Notes: generated by a model from the sequence alone, not told the origin. A stretch of DNA of 59,807 bases from Paenibacillus sp. J45TS6 (GCF_018403285.1 NZ_BOSJ01000023.1:1-59807); one strand, 5' to 3'. Shown: positions 24,799 to 34,239, counted from the first letter of the stretch. Program-made: numbers and translations.

Positions 24799-25647
24799 GT
24801 GAAAACGATCATTGAAGTGAACGGACTGGTCAAAGCATTCGGGAATAAACGAGCGCTAAGCGATATTAACTTTACCATTAATAAAGGCGAAATCTTTGGG
24901 TTTCTCGGACCGAGTGGATCAGGCAAAACAACAACCGTGAAAATACTCACCTCTCAGCTACAGGCGACGGGGGGAACAGTGAATGTGTTCGGGCAGGAAA
25001 TTAGAAAGACGAATGATGCCGATCATAAACGCCGAATTGGGATTTTGACTGATAATAGTGCTCTATATGAGAGGCTTACGATTCAGGATAACTTGGAAAT
25101 GTTCTGCAGCTTATATGATGTAGAGAAGAAACGAATTGCTGAGGTACTGGAGGAAGTAAATCTTGCGAGTGAACGTAAGACATTAGTAAAAAAATTATCT
25201 AAAGGAATGAAGCAGCGCGTTATGCTTGCAAGAGCCATGTTACATAAACCCGACCTGCTATTTCTGGATGAGCCGACATCCGCACTTGATCCGGTGAACA
25301 CCCTTCATATCCATGAAGGATTACGCAAGCTGAACAGGGAGGGAACGACGATCTTCCTTACGACACATAACATGTCCGAAGCAGAGAGTTTGTGTAGTCG
25401 GGTCGCATTTATTCACGAAGGTGTCATTAAGGCTATGGGTACGCCCGAAGAGCTGCGCCTGCAACATTCAGATGATTCCTTAACCGTAACCGTGAAAGAA
25501 GAGGGCCGAATGATACTTCAGCAAAATGAAGAGTCTGCCGGACGGATCGCAGGTTGGATGCAAGCGGGTAAACTATTATCGATTCATTCCAATGAACCGA
25601 CGTTAGGTGATATTTTTGTGCAAATGACTGGGAGGGAACTACAATGA
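24799..25647 (+). CDS. ABC transporter ATP-binding protein
   Basis: The 282-residue ATPase has intact Walker A GPSGSGKTTT (about residue 39), signature LSKGMKQRVMLARAM (about 137), Walker B LLFLDEPTSALDP and the H-loop TTHNMSEAE. This is the DrrA/NatA type that works with ABC-2 permeases in export of drugs, peptides or ions. GTG start is used. Its stop overlaps the permease ATG by four bases, so the two are translated together. The upstream ABC-LytTR protein is the probable regulator. Confidence 0.9.
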   Translation: MKTIIEVNGLVKAFGNKRALSDINFTINKGEIFGFLGPSGSGKTTTVKILTSQLQATGGTVNVFGQEIRKTNDADHKRRIGILTDNSALYERLTIQDNLEMFCSLYDVEKKRIAEVLEEVNLASERKTLVKKLSKGMKQRVMLARAMLHKPDLLFLDEPTSALDPVNTLHIHEGLRKLNREGTTIFLTTHNMSEAESLCSRVAFIHEGVIKAMGTPEELRLQHSDDSLTVTVKEEGRMILQQNEESAGRIAGWMQAGKLLSIHSNEPTLGDIFVQMTGRELQ

Positions 25648-26369
25648 CATTCTCGATGAAGAGATTTCAAGCGATTGTTCAAAAGGAATGGAAAGATAGT
25701 ATTCGAAATCCACAGGTATTAACGATGACCGCTTTTCCGATCGTATTTGCCTTCTTATTTGCACGCATGGGCACAGACCGTACGGTTAGTGAAGATATCC
25801 TCATGGTAAGTTTCCCGATCCTTATGGCATTATCTATGACGGGTTCTTTCGTACTTGCGATGATGATTGCCGAGGAAAAAGAAAAGCATACCTTGCGGGC
25901 GCTTATGTTGTCTCCGGCCAGTACACTTGAAATATTGCTTGGAAAAAGCCTTTTGACAGCAGTGCTTACAGTGGTTTCCATTTTGTTCTCGATTATGGCG
26001 AGTGAAGTCCCAGGTGTGCCTGCAGGTATTCTTGGACTGTTTATACTCATTAATCTTATTATGTTTATGGCCATCGGCCTTATGATCGGGTTGCTTTCTC
26101 GCACGGTACAAGAATCTTCTATTATTGGTTTACCTGTGCTGCTTATCTTTGTCATGGCACCTATGTTTGCTCCCATGTTAGATAATGAGCTATTAATACA
26201 AGTAGTAAGTATACTCCCTACACAGAAGTTTATGGATATGATGAACAGTGTGGCGACGGGCCAAGGCTTTCAAGGAATAGGTGGAGACCTGATAATTTCG
26301 ATCCTTTGGATGATTGCTTCTATTGTCGCCGCCGCCGCCATTTATAGACGCAGACGTTTCGATAACTAG
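25644..26369 (+). CDS. ABC-2 type permease
   Basis: The 241-residue membrane protein has six predicted helices in the ABC-2 arrangement. N-terminal segment QKEWKDSIRNPQVLTMTAFP precedes helix 1, EEKEKHTLRALMLSPAS is the cytosolic coupling region, and IIGLPVLLIFVMAPMF lies in the second half. It should dimerise and couple with the ATPase encoded just upstream for export. The C-terminal AIYRRRRFDN is a basic tail. A strong terminator follows at 26430. Confidence 0.87.
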   Translation: MTFSMKRFQAIVQKEWKDSIRNPQVLTMTAFPIVFAFLFARMGTDRTVSEDILMVSFPILMALSMTGSFVLAMMIAEEKEKHTLRALMLSPASTLEILLGKSLLTAVLTVVSILFSIMASEVPGVPAGILGLFILINLIMFMAIGLMIGLLSRTVQESSIIGLPVLLIFVMAPMFAPMLDNELLIQVVSILPTQKFMDMMNSVATGQGFQGIGGDLIISILWMIASIVAAAAIYRRRRFDN

Positions 26370-26429
26370 ATCTGGGTAGCCATACAGCATCTTCTTAAAA
26401 CAAGGAAGTATTATATTCGTTACCCAAAA

Positions 26430-26469
26430 AAACAAACCCGAGGTCTCCTAGAGACTTCGGGTTTGTTTA
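26430..26469. terminator. Bidirectional terminator
   Basis: AACAAACCCGAGGTCTC (26431-26447) pairs with 26451-26467 with one mismatch. It has an A-run before and T-rich sequence after, and serves the ABC operon and the convergent glsB-like gene. Confidence 0.9.
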
Positions 26470-26549
26470 GAGAGTCTGAACTCTCTCTGGTATTATCGTT
26501 AATTATAATATCAGTATTCTAATGAATAAAGATCTTACGATGTTTCTCC

Positions 26550-26801
26550 TTATGCTCTTCTTGTCTTACGAAGAATAAGACTAAGAATAGCAACGAGAAC
26601 GATCGCACCAATCAGTGCAGGGAAGATATAAAATCCACCTGTTTCAGGTCCCCATTCTCCGAGTAGAAGACCACCAAGCCAAGCCCCTACGAAACCAGCG
26701 ATAATATTACCAACAATACCGAATGGAATATCCTTGCCGACGATTAGACCTGCTAACCAACCAATAATACCACCAATAATTAATGCCCATAACCAACCCA
26801 T
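26550..26801 (-). CDS. GlsB/YeaQ/YmgE family small membrane protein
   Basis: The 83-residue protein has three hydrophobic helices with the glycine pattern of the family: MGWLWALIIGGIIGWLAGLI, GIVGNIIAGFVGAWLGGLLL and a third (FPALIGAIVLVAILSLIL), ending in RKTRRA. These proteins are often stress induced; their role is undetermined. ATG 26801 is preferred because AAAGGTG lies nine bases upstream, while codons at 26813 and 26810 abut or overlap that site. It is monocistronic. Confidence 0.82.
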   Translation of the reverse strand: MGWLWALIIGGIIGWLAGLIVGKDIPFGIVGNIIAGFVGAWLGGLLLGEWGPETGGFYIFPALIGAIVLVAILSLILRKTRRA

Positions 26802-27015
26802 ATTTAACATCACCTTTCAATTGTTTTTCGTTTGCTGTTGATTTTATAACCGCATAATCGAAGTTCTAATCATAAACAGAGAAATATTTTAAATTTTGGG
26901 CGGTGTCTTAGTAAGGGTTCAATGGCATTAAATGATCGTTTTTCTGTGGTACAATAACAAAATGTGAGGGTATGGAACGGATTGCTATATTGTATTTGGA
27001 GAGTGATGGAACGTC

Positions 27016-28680
27016 ATGCAGGAGTCTTTGTTAATGTTGCTTCAGCTGTTAGAACGCGCAGCTCTTTTGCTGATGTGTTTATTTGTGCTGACACGAATAC
27101 CGGGATTTAAAGCTTTTTTTGAGCAAAGGGAAAAAACAGGATATGAACTTATTCTAGCAACCATCATTTTCAGCGGGTTTGCCTTATTTGGTACCTACAG
27201 CGGCATTAATGTAGAAGGTTCGCTTGTGAATGTGCGAATCATTGCCATCTTATCGGGCGGGATCCTATTTGGCCCTTGGGTCGGTCTTGCAACAGGGATT
27301 ATCTCTGGAATTCATCGTTTTTTGATTGATATCGGGGGTGTTACTTCCTTGCCTTGCCTGATTACGAGTATTACAGCCGGATTAGTGTCGGGACAAATAT
27401 ACCGAATTACATCCCGGGAACGCAGATGGAAGATTGGTATCATCGCCGGTATGGCATGTGAAGCGTTAACGATGATTTTAATTATTATATTGGCTGAGCC
27501 TGCTTCGCTTGGTGTGGTTATCGTTTCTCGAATTGGCCTTCCCATGATTATCAGCCAAGTCAGCGTGGGTCTTATTGTCATGCTCGTACAGAGTGTTGAA
27601 GGGGAGAAGGAACTAGTCGCCGCCAAGCAGGCTAAACTGTCCCTCGATATTGCGAACAAAACACTGCCTTATTTTCGAAGCATCACTCCGGATTCGCTTC
27701 ATACCATTTGCCATATAATCAAGGATGAGATTGGCGCAGATGCTGTGTCGATCACCGATACGAAGCAGATTCTGGCTTATATTGGCGTGGGTGAGGAGTA
27801 CTATAAGGAGCAACATGCCATTATTAGCGAGGAAACGAAAAACACGCTGAAAAGCGGGGAAATCATGATTCGTAACAATGATGCAGAGCATACGAACCCT
27901 TTTATTAAATCCCTGATTATTATTCCGCTGAAAGAAAAGGGAGAAGTAACCGGAGCCCTCAAGATTTATTATGCGAAGGCACATAAAATTACAGATTCCC
28001 TACAAGCGCTGGCAGTAGGATTGTCGCAGATGATCTCTACACTCATGGAAGTGTCGAGAGTAGAGGGAATTAAAGCAATGGCAAATAAAGCAGAGCTGAA
28101 GGCACTACAGACGAAGATTAATCCTCATTTTTTATTTAATGCGCTCAATGCCATCGCTTCTTCTATTCGGACTGATCCTGATAAAGCGAGAGAATTGATT
28201 GTAAACCTGTCTGGTTATATGCGTTTTAACCTGGAGCTTAGTGATGAGATGATTGATATTCGCAAAGAACTCCAGCAAGTAAACCATTACGTAGAGATTG
28301 AGAAAGCTAGATTCGGCAATCGGCTTGAAGTGGAATATGATATTGACGAAGTAGAATTGTGCATCCCGAGCCTTATTATTCAGCCGCTTGTTGAGAACGC
28401 AATAATCCATGGTATTCTGAAGGTTAAGGGGCCGGGTAAAGTGACGATCTCGGTCAAGGATCTCGGAGAAAACGTAAGGATTAGCATCACGGACACAGGA
28501 GCGGGAATAGCGCCGGAGATTATCCGAAAAGTGTACAGTGACAATATGCCTGATAACAAAATTGGACTATATAATGTTCATCAGCGCGTGAAGCTGATCT
28601 ATGGAGAAGGTCTTCGTATCCGCCAGTTGGAGCAGGGGACAAGCATTGATTTTGATGTGACAAAAAGAGGTGTTCAGTAA
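27016..28680 (+). CDS. LytS/YpdA-type sensor histidine kinase
   Basis: The 554-residue kinase has an N-terminal 5TM-5TMR_LYT membrane sensor (residues 10-190; [20 protein letters not shown] and the [11 protein letters not shown] segment), a GAF-like domain (about 205-345), the LytS phosphoacceptor region [18 protein letters not shown] (His about 376) and a HATPase with NAIIHGI and GAGIAPEI. The partner response regulator begins one base after its stop. In E. coli this class (YpdAB, BtsSR) senses pyruvate, and in Gram-positive bacteria LytST does so for pyruvate uptake. The adjacent OFA carrier supports a carboxylate role. Confidence 0.9.
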   Translation: MQESLLMLLQLLERAALLLMCLFVLTRIPGFKAFFEQREKTGYELILATIIFSGFALFGTYSGINVEGSLVNVRIIAILSGGILFGPWVGLATGIISGIHRFLIDIGGVTSLPCLITSITAGLVSGQIYRITSRERRWKIGIIAGMACEALTMILIIILAEPASLGVVIVSRIGLPMIISQVSVGLIVMLVQSVEGEKELVAAKQAKLSLDIANKTLPYFRSITPDSLHTICHIIKDEIGADAVSITDTKQILAYIGVGEEYYKEQHAIISEETKNTLKSGEIMIRNNDAEHTNPFIKSLIIIPLKEKGEVTGALKIYYAKAHKITDSLQALAVGLSQMISTLMEVSRVEGIKAMANKAELKALQTKINPHFLFNALNAIASSIRTDPDKARELIVNLSGYMRFNLELSDEMIDIRKELQQVNHYVEIEKARFGNRLEVEYDIDEVELCIPSLIIQPLVENAIIHGILKVKGPGKVTISVKDLGENVRISITDTGAGIAPEIIRKVYSDNMPDNKIGLYNVHQRVKLIYGEGLRIRQLEQGTSIDFDVTKRGVQ

Positions 28681-29409
28681 ATGAGAGCAATCATCGTGGA
28701 AGATGAAGTGTTAGCGAGGCAAGAGCTGCGTTATTTAATAGAAACACATAGCAAGATCAAGGTAGAGGCCGAGTTTGAAGATGGTCTGGATGCTCTGAAA
28801 TTTTTGCAGAGTCAAGAGGTTGACGTCCTGTTCTTAGATATCAATATTCCTTCTATTGACGGGGTATTACTTGCCCATAATATCAGCAAATTTTCTGTTA
28901 AGCCTTATATTGTGTTTATTACCGCATATAAGGAACACGCTGTGGAGGCATTTGAGGTAGAGGCCTTTGACTATATTCTAAAACCCTACAGTGAGTCCCG
29001 CATTACATCTATGCTGGCAAAACTGGAGACGGCATATATAGGGCAGCGCAGAGCGATCCAGGAGCAACATTTGCCTTCAATTACAAAGGTGAATCTATAT
29101 AAGAATGAAAAAATAATCGTTGTTGATGCAGACGATATTTATTATGCCGTTGCCCAGGAGAAGACAACAGAGGTAGTGACGAAGAACGAGAAATACATTA
29201 TGCAGCTCAGTATCAGCGAATTTTATGAGCGCCTTCCTAAAGAGGTCTTTTTCCGCTGTCATCGTTCTTATCTTGTGAACACAGAGAAAATTAAGGAGAT
29301 TGTCCCATGGTTTAATAATACATATTTACTTCGATTAAGTGATATTGATGCTGAAATCCCCGTCAGCCGCAGTAAAGCTAAAGAGTTCAGGCAACTTATG
29401 CGACTATAG
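28681..29409 (+). CDS. LytTR-type response regulator (LytT/YpdB-like)
   Basis: The 242-residue regulator has a receiver domain (residues 1-120; VEDEVLARQELR, DVLFLDINIPSIDG with the phosphoacceptor Asp at about residue 57, FITAYKEHAVEAFEVEAFDY) and a C-terminal LytTR domain (140-242; FFRCHRSYLVNTEKIKEIV). It is cotranscribed with the LytS kinase. LytTR domains bind pairs of about 10-bp direct repeats two helical turns apart; such a pair lies immediately after this gene, at 29411-29441, ahead of the OFA carrier. Confidence 0.92.
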   Translation: MRAIIVEDEVLARQELRYLIETHSKIKVEAEFEDGLDALKFLQSQEVDVLFLDINIPSIDGVLLAHNISKFSVKPYIVFITAYKEHAVEAFEVEAFDYILKPYSESRITSMLAKLETAYIGQRRAIQEQHLPSITKVNLYKNEKIIVVDADDIYYAVAQEKTTEVVTKNEKYIMQLSISEFYERLPKEVFFRCHRSYLVNTEKIKEIVPWFNNTYLLRLSDIDAEIPVSRSKAKEFRQLMRL

Positions 29410-29410
29410 A

Positions 29411-29441
29411 GGCATTTCATTCCGAATTCAGGTTATTTCAT
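29411..29441 (+). promoter_or_regulatory. Direct repeat resembling the E. coli YpdB site
   Basis: GGCATTTCAT at 29411-29420 and GTTATTTCAT at 29432-29441 are separated by 11 bp (21-bp period). The E. coli YpdB site upstream of yhjX is described as GGCATTTCAT repeated with an 11-bp spacer. The site lies 33 bp before the -10 TACAAT at 29474. Confidence 0.65.
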
Positions 29442-29463
29442 TCCTGTTTTCGCTCTTCCTTAA

Positions 29464-29479
29464 ATGTAAGCGCTACAAT
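29464..29479 (+). promoter_or_regulatory. -10 box with overlapping cre-like site
   Basis: TACAAT (29474-29479) overlaps ATGTAAGCGCTACAA (29464-29478), a cre-like sequence with one mismatch to WTGNAARCGNWWNCA. No -35 hexamer is seen, fitting activation by the LytTR regulator and repression by CcpA. Confidence 0.5.
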
Positions 29480-29538
29480 AAGAGTGTGTTAAGAGCTCAC
29501 GTACACTTACATTAGACAAAAGAAAGAAGGAAAGCAAC

Positions 29539-30795
29539 ATGAATAGAAAACCTGTAAATCGCCTTCTTATTGTTCTTGGTACAGTTATTATGCAGATGGG
29601 TCTTGGAACCATCTATACATGGAGTTTATTTAATTCACCGCTTGTTGACAAATTTGGATGGGATCTTAGTTCCGTCTCCATTACATTTTCAATAACCAGC
29701 TTTGCGCTCGCCTTTTCAACTCTTTTTGCAGGGAAAATACAAGAGAAAATCGGCCTTCGTAAATTGACAGCTGCTGCTGGTATTCTACTTGGCATTGGGT
29801 TAATCCTTAGTTCGCAAGCAAGTTCACTGGCTTCTCTGTATATTCTAGCTGGTGTTATTGTCGGATTCGCCGATGGTACAGCATATATAACTTCTTTATC
29901 AAATCTTATGAAATGGTTCCCTGATCGAAAAGGCCTTATCTCTGGTATCTCCGTTGGGGCATATGGTACAGGAAGTCTTATCTTTAAATATGTTAATGGT
30001 GGTTTGATTCATTCCGTTGGTGTTTCTCAAGCATTCTTGTATTGGGGACTCATTGTCATGGCTATGATTTTGGTAGGTTCGCTGCTTGTAAGAGAAGCAA
30101 CGGTAGAATCGGAAGAAGCTAAAGCTGGCTCAAAAACGCAGACAACTACCTCGAATGCAGCAGTTCCTGTGCAGGTGAATTATACGGTAGGAGAGATGCT
30201 TCGCACGAAACAAGCATATCTGTTGTTTGTTATCTTCTTCACCGCTTGTATGAGTGGATTGTATTTAATCGGTATTGTAAAAGATATCGGTGTTCAGCTA
30301 GCCCATCTTGATGCAGCGACGGCGGCTAATGCTGTAGCTCTTGTTGCTATCTTTAATACAGCAGGACGACTTATTCTCGGGGCGTTGTCTGATAAAGTCA
30401 GCCGCTTAAAACTTGTGGGCTGCACACTGGCTGTAACGGCAGCATCCGCGGTCGTACTTAGCGTAGTTCCATTAAACTTTGGACTGTTCTTCGCTTGTGT
30501 AGCAGCGATTGCATTCTGTTTTGGAGGTAATATTACCGTATTTCCAGCGATAGTGAGCGACTTTTTTGGACTGAAAAATCAAACCAAAAACTATGGCATT
30601 ATCTATCAAGGTTTCGGTATTGGTGCACTGTCCGGTTCGTTTATCGCTGCCATGATGGGCGGATTTAAGTTAACCTTTATCGTTATTGGCGGACTATGTG
30701 TAATCTCGGTCCTGATTGCTATGACGATGAATCCTCCACTTAGCAAAAAAGCAGAGAAAGAGGCAGCATTCAAAGCTTACAAACGTACAGCTTAA
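29539..30795 (+). CDS. OFA-family MFS transporter (YhjX-like)
   Basis: The 418-residue carrier has 12 helices with the OFA marks: LGTIYTWSLFNSPL in helix 1, GRLILGALSDKVSRLK in the second half, and the central loop rich in threonine and alanine (about 200-220). E. coli YhjX is the pyruvate-induced OFA carrier governed by YpdAB, and this gene has the same relation to its neighbour two-component genes here. Pyruvate or a related monocarboxylate is a sound guess. GAAGGAAAG precedes ATG. A terminator follows at 30806. Confidence 0.85.
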   Translation: MNRKPVNRLLIVLGTVIMQMGLGTIYTWSLFNSPLVDKFGWDLSSVSITFSITSFALAFSTLFAGKIQEKIGLRKLTAAAGILLGIGLILSSQASSLASLYILAGVIVGFADGTAYITSLSNLMKWFPDRKGLISGISVGAYGTGSLIFKYVNGGLIHSVGVSQAFLYWGLIVMAMILVGSLLVREATVESEEAKAGSKTQTTTSNAAVPVQVNYTVGEMLRTKQAYLLFVIFFTACMSGLYLIGIVKDIGVQLAHLDAATAANAVALVAIFNTAGRLILGALSDKVSRLKLVGCTLAVTAASAVVLSVVPLNFGLFFACVAAIAFCFGGNITVFPAIVSDFFGLKNQTKNYGIIYQGFGIGALSGSFIAAMMGGFKLTFIVIGGLCVISVLIAMTMNPPLSKKAEKEAAFKAYKRTA

Positions 30796-30805
30796 AGGCC
30801 TATGA

Positions 30806-30860
30806 GAACAAATAAACATCCCCCAGCATTGTTAACATCGGGGGATGTTTATTTGTTTTT
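30806..30860 (+). terminator. Terminator of the OFA carrier gene
   Basis: AACAAATAAACATCCCCC pairs with GGGGGATGTTTATTTGTT around AGCATTGTTAACATC, followed by T residues. Confidence 0.88.
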
Positions 30861-30890
30861 TTTACAATTTTTAGTGCTGTCACAGAAGGA

Positions 30891-31355
30891 TTACATGGTC
30901 TTGTTAAGCCGCTTGGAATGCCTCCCTGCTATCAGGGTGAAGAGCAGGATCATTGCATAACAAAGTAGATGAGAGCTGATCAGTCCGGTGGTTTCATAAG
31001 TTGTATTTATAAAGAACTGGCTAAATCCAAGAAGACTGCCATAGAAGGGGAATAACAGAATGAAAGTGATACTGGAGTCTTGATTATATGTGTAAAAAAA
31101 CAGAAAGAATGCCAGTCCGCCAAGCCAGTAGATGGAAGTTAGAATCATGAAATCTACCTGGCGTCTTCTCATCGACATAGAATAAAGCAGCCAGGTAAAC
31201 AAGAAGAGCGCAGAAAAGACATAAATTCCAGTACTGTCCTTCCCGTAGGTAATGGACCAGAGAAGATTCATCCCTCCAAAGCAGAAATGGATCATAAACA
31301 TAAACATGAGATGCATAGGATACAAAGCCCATCGTTCTGAGGCACTCATTCTCAT
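30891..31355 (-). CDS. Hypothetical integral membrane protein
   Basis: The 154-residue product has about five hydrophobic helices (LMFMFMIHFCFGGMNLLW, IYVFSALFLFTWLLYSM, MILTSIYWLGGLAFFLFFY, FILLFPFYGSLLGFSQFF, LLCYAMILLFTLIAG) and a basic tail. I do not recognise a family. ATG 31355 lies seven bases after GGGTGGG; an earlier GTG at 31367 overlaps that site. It is monocistronic. Confidence 0.65.
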   Translation of the reverse strand: MRMSASERWALYPMHLMFMFMIHFCFGGMNLLWSITYGKDSTGIYVFSALFLFTWLLYSMSMRRRQVDFMILTSIYWLGGLAFFLFFYTYNQDSSITFILLFPFYGSLLGFSQFFINTTYETTGLISSHLLCYAMILLFTLIAGRHSKRLNKTM

Positions 31356-31444
31356 AGTAATTCCCACCCTTACTTGTCGCTTATATTTACTTCTATACTT
31401 AACTTATAAACAACAGGAATGGGCAGGAGGTTGCATTATAAAAT

Positions 31445-31496
31445 AAAAAGGAGAGACTTCTCAGCCTTTTCAGGCAAGAAATCTCTCCTTTTTATT
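31445..31496 (-). terminator. Terminator of udk
   Basis: AAAAAGGAGAGA pairs with TCTCTCCTTTTT across a 27-nt loop that itself contains a small GCC/GGC stem. It lies 36 bp after the udk stop on the minus strand, and serves both strands by symmetry. Confidence 0.75.
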
Positions 31497-31531
31497 TTGT
31501 TTTACACAAACCCTTTTGATGAATGGGGCTG

Positions 31532-32158
31532 TTACCAATTTTTTTCGCCAGAAAGATATTTTTCTGTAAGGACAGTTAGAAGCTGAATGCCTACTTGGTT
31601 ATATCCACCCTCAGGGATAATAATGTCAGCATACTTTTTAGAAGGCTCGATAAATGCTTCATGCATCGGTTTTACCGTTGCGAGGTACTGCTGATGAATG
31701 GACTGGATTGTCCGTCCACGCTCCTCAATATCACGCACAACACGGCGCAGAATCCGTACATCGGGATCAGAGTCCACGAATACCTTAATGTCCAGCATCG
31801 CGCGAAGGTTTTCATCTGAAAGAACATGTAATCCTTCGATAATGATGATATTGTTTGGTTCTAGCTGGACTGTCTCTGATGCAGAACGTGCATGTATTGT
31901 AAAATCATAAACAGGAGCAAAGGCAGTTTGTCCGTTTCTAAGAGCATTCAAATGCTGAATTAACAGCTCATTATCAAACGCAAACGGATGGTCATAGTTG
32001 GTGAGCTCACGCTCAGCCAGACTAAGATGAGCCTGATCTTTATAGTAGTTGTCCTGAGATATAAAAGTCACTTTACTCGAACCTAGACGTTCAATAACGG
32101 AACGAGCTACTGTTGTTTTACCTGAACCGGTTCCCCCGGCAATACCAATAATCAGCAT
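31532..32158 (-). CDS. udk: Uridine kinase
   Basis: The 208-residue protein phosphorylates uridine and cytidine with GTP or ATP in pyrimidine salvage. It has Walker A GIAGGTGSGKTTVA (residues 5-18), DNYYKD (about 37), YDHPFAFD and the DFTIHARS segment, IIIIEGLHVLSD (Walker B-like) and VDSDPDVRILRRVVRDIEERGR, all characteristic of Udk. Length is normal. ATG start is 13 bases after AGGGAGG, a long but acceptable distance. Its promoter includes TGC-TACAAT at about 32203. The gene is monocistronic. Confidence 0.94.
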   Translation of the reverse strand: MLIIGIAGGTGSGKTTVARSVIERLGSSKVTFISQDNYYKDQAHLSLAERELTNYDHPFAFDNELLIQHLNALRNGQTAFAPVYDFTIHARSASETVQLEPNNIIIIEGLHVLSDENLRAMLDIKVFVDSDPDVRILRRVVRDIEERGRTIQSIHQQYLATVKPMHEAFIEPSKKYADIIIPEGGYNQVGIQLLTVLTEKYLSGEKNW

Positions 32159-32327
32159 GCGATACCATAAACCTCCCTAGAATAATTGCCAGAGCAATTT
32201 CAGTATTGTAGCATAGAAGGTCCTTTTTTTCATCTACAAGGCGCATAAAGGGAAGATTAGGCAGTTCTTATGCCCTTATATCTTTGCCCGAAGATATCGG
32301 AATTATGTCCCTGATACAAAGATAGAT

Positions 32328-33218
32328 TTAGTTGCTGAATTTCATATAGTACTGATATAGGATTTGCGTTCCTTTATCATCGTATCCAAGTTCTGATAAC
32401 TCTTCATACAAAGACTTGGCCAGGGCAAGTCCAGGTGTTTGCAGTCCCATCTCTTCTGCCGAAGATAGAGCAATACCCATATCTTTAATAAAATGTTTGA
32501 CGAAAAATCCAGGCTCATAATCACCTGCAATCATTCGCGGACCCAGGTTACTGAGCGACCAGCTTCCTGCTGCGCCTGTCTCAATGCTCTTCAATACGTT
32601 TACAGGATCCAGCCCTGAAGTTTTTGCATACGCTAGTGCTTCGCAGACACCCATCATATTGGAAGCAATCGCGATCTGGTTGCACATTTTTGTATGTTGA
32701 CCAGCTCCTGCAGTTCCTTGGAGTACAATATTTTTACCCATCAGTTCAAAGATGGGTCTAACTGCTTCGTAATCTGCTTTCTCTCCGCCGACCATGATGG
32801 ATAGTGTGGCATTCTTTGCACCTGTATCTCCGCCCGATACAGGCGCATCAAGAGCGTGCAATCCCGATTTCAAAGCTTTCTCGTGGATCCGTGCAGCCAG
32901 CTGTGGACTAGATGTCGTCATATCAATCAGGTAAGCTCCGGAAGAAGCGTTTGCTATGATTCCATCTTCTCCAAGATAGATTTCTTCCACGTCTTTGGGG
33001 TACCCTACCATAGTAATGATCACACCGCATGCTGCAGCAAGGCTTGCCGGTGACTCATGCCAAGTTGCACCTTGCTTGATCAATTCTTCTGCTTTGGCGG
33101 CAGTTCTTGTGTAGACATGAAGAGCATAGCCGGCTTTTTGCAGATGCCCTGCCATACTTTTGCCCATTACGCCAGTACCGATAAATCCTACAGTTGTTTG
33201 CTCTGGTGATACGATCAT
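32328..33218 (-). CDS. NAD(P)-dependent beta-hydroxyacid dehydrogenase (YkwC-like)
   Basis: The 296-residue enzyme is of the 3-hydroxyisobutyrate dehydrogenase / tartronate semialdehyde reductase family. Rossmann motif VGFIGTGVMGKSMAGHL is at residues 10-26; DAPVSGGDTGAKNATL at about 120; catalytic Lys in GAGQHTKMCNQIAIASNMM at about 170; and HFIKDMGIALSSAEE at about 238. Substrate cannot be set from sequence. B. subtilis YkwC is the nearest relative I can name. ATG start is preceded by an AGGAGG-like site. The gene is monocistronic. Confidence 0.85.
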   Translation of the reverse strand: MIVSPEQTTVGFIGTGVMGKSMAGHLQKAGYALHVYTRTAAKAEELIKQGATWHESPASLAAACGVIITMVGYPKDVEEIYLGEDGIIANASSGAYLIDMTTSSPQLAARIHEKALKSGLHALDAPVSGGDTGAKNATLSIMVGGEKADYEAVRPIFELMGKNIVLQGTAGAGQHTKMCNQIAIASNMMGVCEALAYAKTSGLDPVNVLKSIETGAAGSWSLSNLGPRMIAGDYEPGFFVKHFIKDMGIALSSAEEMGLQTPGLALAKSLYEELSELGYDDKGTQILYQYYMKFSN

Positions 33219-33348
33219 TTATTTACCTCCTGGGTGAATTGGTTTTGATTTGATCTATCCTTTATTTTTCGTATTATATCCCTTTTTTTACTAAGGTTCT
33301 ATGAGCATAGCCTGCAGATTGAGAAAAGCAGAAAGGGAGACGATACTT

Positions 33349-33939
33349 ATGAAACGGATTTGTTTGTTGTTGCCTAATGGATTTGAAGCAATAGAAGCCA
33401 GTGTATTTACCGATGTACTTGGTTGGAATCAGCTGGAGGGGGATGGAACTACGGAGCTCGTAACTGTAGGAACGAGAGATACACTAGAGTGTACGTGGAA
33501 TTTCAAGGTGACACCGGAACTGCTAATTAACAATGTTAGTGCAAATGATTTCGATGTATTAGCAATACCTGGCGGATTTGAAGAAGCGGGTTATTTTGAG
33601 GATGCTTTCAGGGAAGATGTGCTTGAACTGGTACGTGAATTTAATCGTCAAGGAAAGATCATTGCGACGATCTGTTTAGCAGCGCTGATCCTTGGAAAAA
33701 GCGGAGTTCTCGAAGGAAGAAACGCCACGACATACAATCTGAGTAATGGAAAAAGACAGGCCCAGCTTGCTGAGATGGGTGCTAAGGTCATTCCTGACCA
33801 GCCGATTGTTATCGACGGTAATCTGATCACTTCATATAGTCCATCAATGGGGTTTGATGTAGCGTTCCTTCTATTGGAGAAGCTCACTTCCAAGGCGAAC
33901 ACAAATGAAGTGAAACGGCTGATGGGCTTTGTTTCATAG
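33349..33939 (+). CDS. DJ-1/PfpI family protein
   Basis: The 196-residue class I glutamine amidotransferase-like protein carries the DJ-1 features: conserved Glu in GFEAIEASVF (about residue 13), the PGGFEEAGY segment (about 75) and the nucleophilic Cys in IATICLAALILG (about 107). It could act as a deglycase/glyoxalase-like or chaperone protein in carbonyl stress; activities in this family are disputed. ATG 33349 fits the ribosome binding site AAAGGGAG and gives the correct N-terminus; an upstream ATG at 33301 gives an unrelated extension. Confidence 0.82.
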   Translation: MKRICLLLPNGFEAIEASVFTDVLGWNQLEGDGTTELVTVGTRDTLECTWNFKVTPELLINNVSANDFDVLAIPGGFEEAGYFEDAFREDVLELVREFNRQGKIIATICLAALILGKSGVLEGRNATTYNLSNGKRQAQLAEMGAKVIPDQPIVIDGNLITSYSPSMGFDVAFLLLEKLTSKANTNEVKRLMGFVS

Positions 33940-33999
33940 CCGCAGAGGTATAGCAAAATTGTTGCCTGATGAGATGTGAAATAACCGACCCGATTTTCA

Positions 34000-34028
34000 T
34001 TGACAAGGAATGGGAAAGGTGATATTTT
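34000..34028 (+). promoter_or_regulatory. Sigma-A promoter of the SsuC-like operon
   Basis: Consensus TTGACA (34000-34005), 17-bp spacer, TATTTT (34023-34028). Transcription should begin about 34035, leaving a leader of about 200 nt. Confidence 0.75.
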
Positions 34029-34084
34029 TAATTTACTTAATACCCATTGGATTAATATGAAATTCATAAACCGACTGTTCATAC

Positions 34085-34127
34085 AGAGGTATTGCACGCG
34101 TACAACCGCGCTGCGATACCTCTTTTT
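34085..34127 (+). terminator. Leader terminator (attenuator) of the SsuC-like operon
   Basis: AGAGGTAT (34085-34092) pairs with ATACCTCT (34116-34123), with inner CGCG/CGCG pairing, followed by five T residues. It lies inside the leader, between promoter and first gene. AATACC near 34040 can pair with GGTATT of the left arm, as a possible antiterminator. An ATG at 34056 opens a frame that runs through the hairpin into the permease frame. Confidence 0.65.
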
Positions 34128-34239
34128 GTATCATCATACAGATGTCATAACATATCGACCGTACCTGCGGAGATATCCTGCTACCTGCATAAGGTGGCAA
34201 GATATTTTCGCTATTTTAGGTTGGAGAGGGGAAATCAAA

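Noticed and set aside
34030-34127. SAM riboswitch (S-box) or T-box in the leader of the SsuC-like operon
   Set aside because: Neither the S-box core (AGAGGTGGAGGGACTGGCCC type) nor the T-box motif AGGGTGGNACCGCG is present; only about 50 nt precede the terminator.
34056-34239. Translation of the permease from ATG 34056 or 34000
   Set aside because: The extension is not hydrophobic, runs through a strong terminator and has no ribosome binding site, while TTG 34240 has one at correct spacing.
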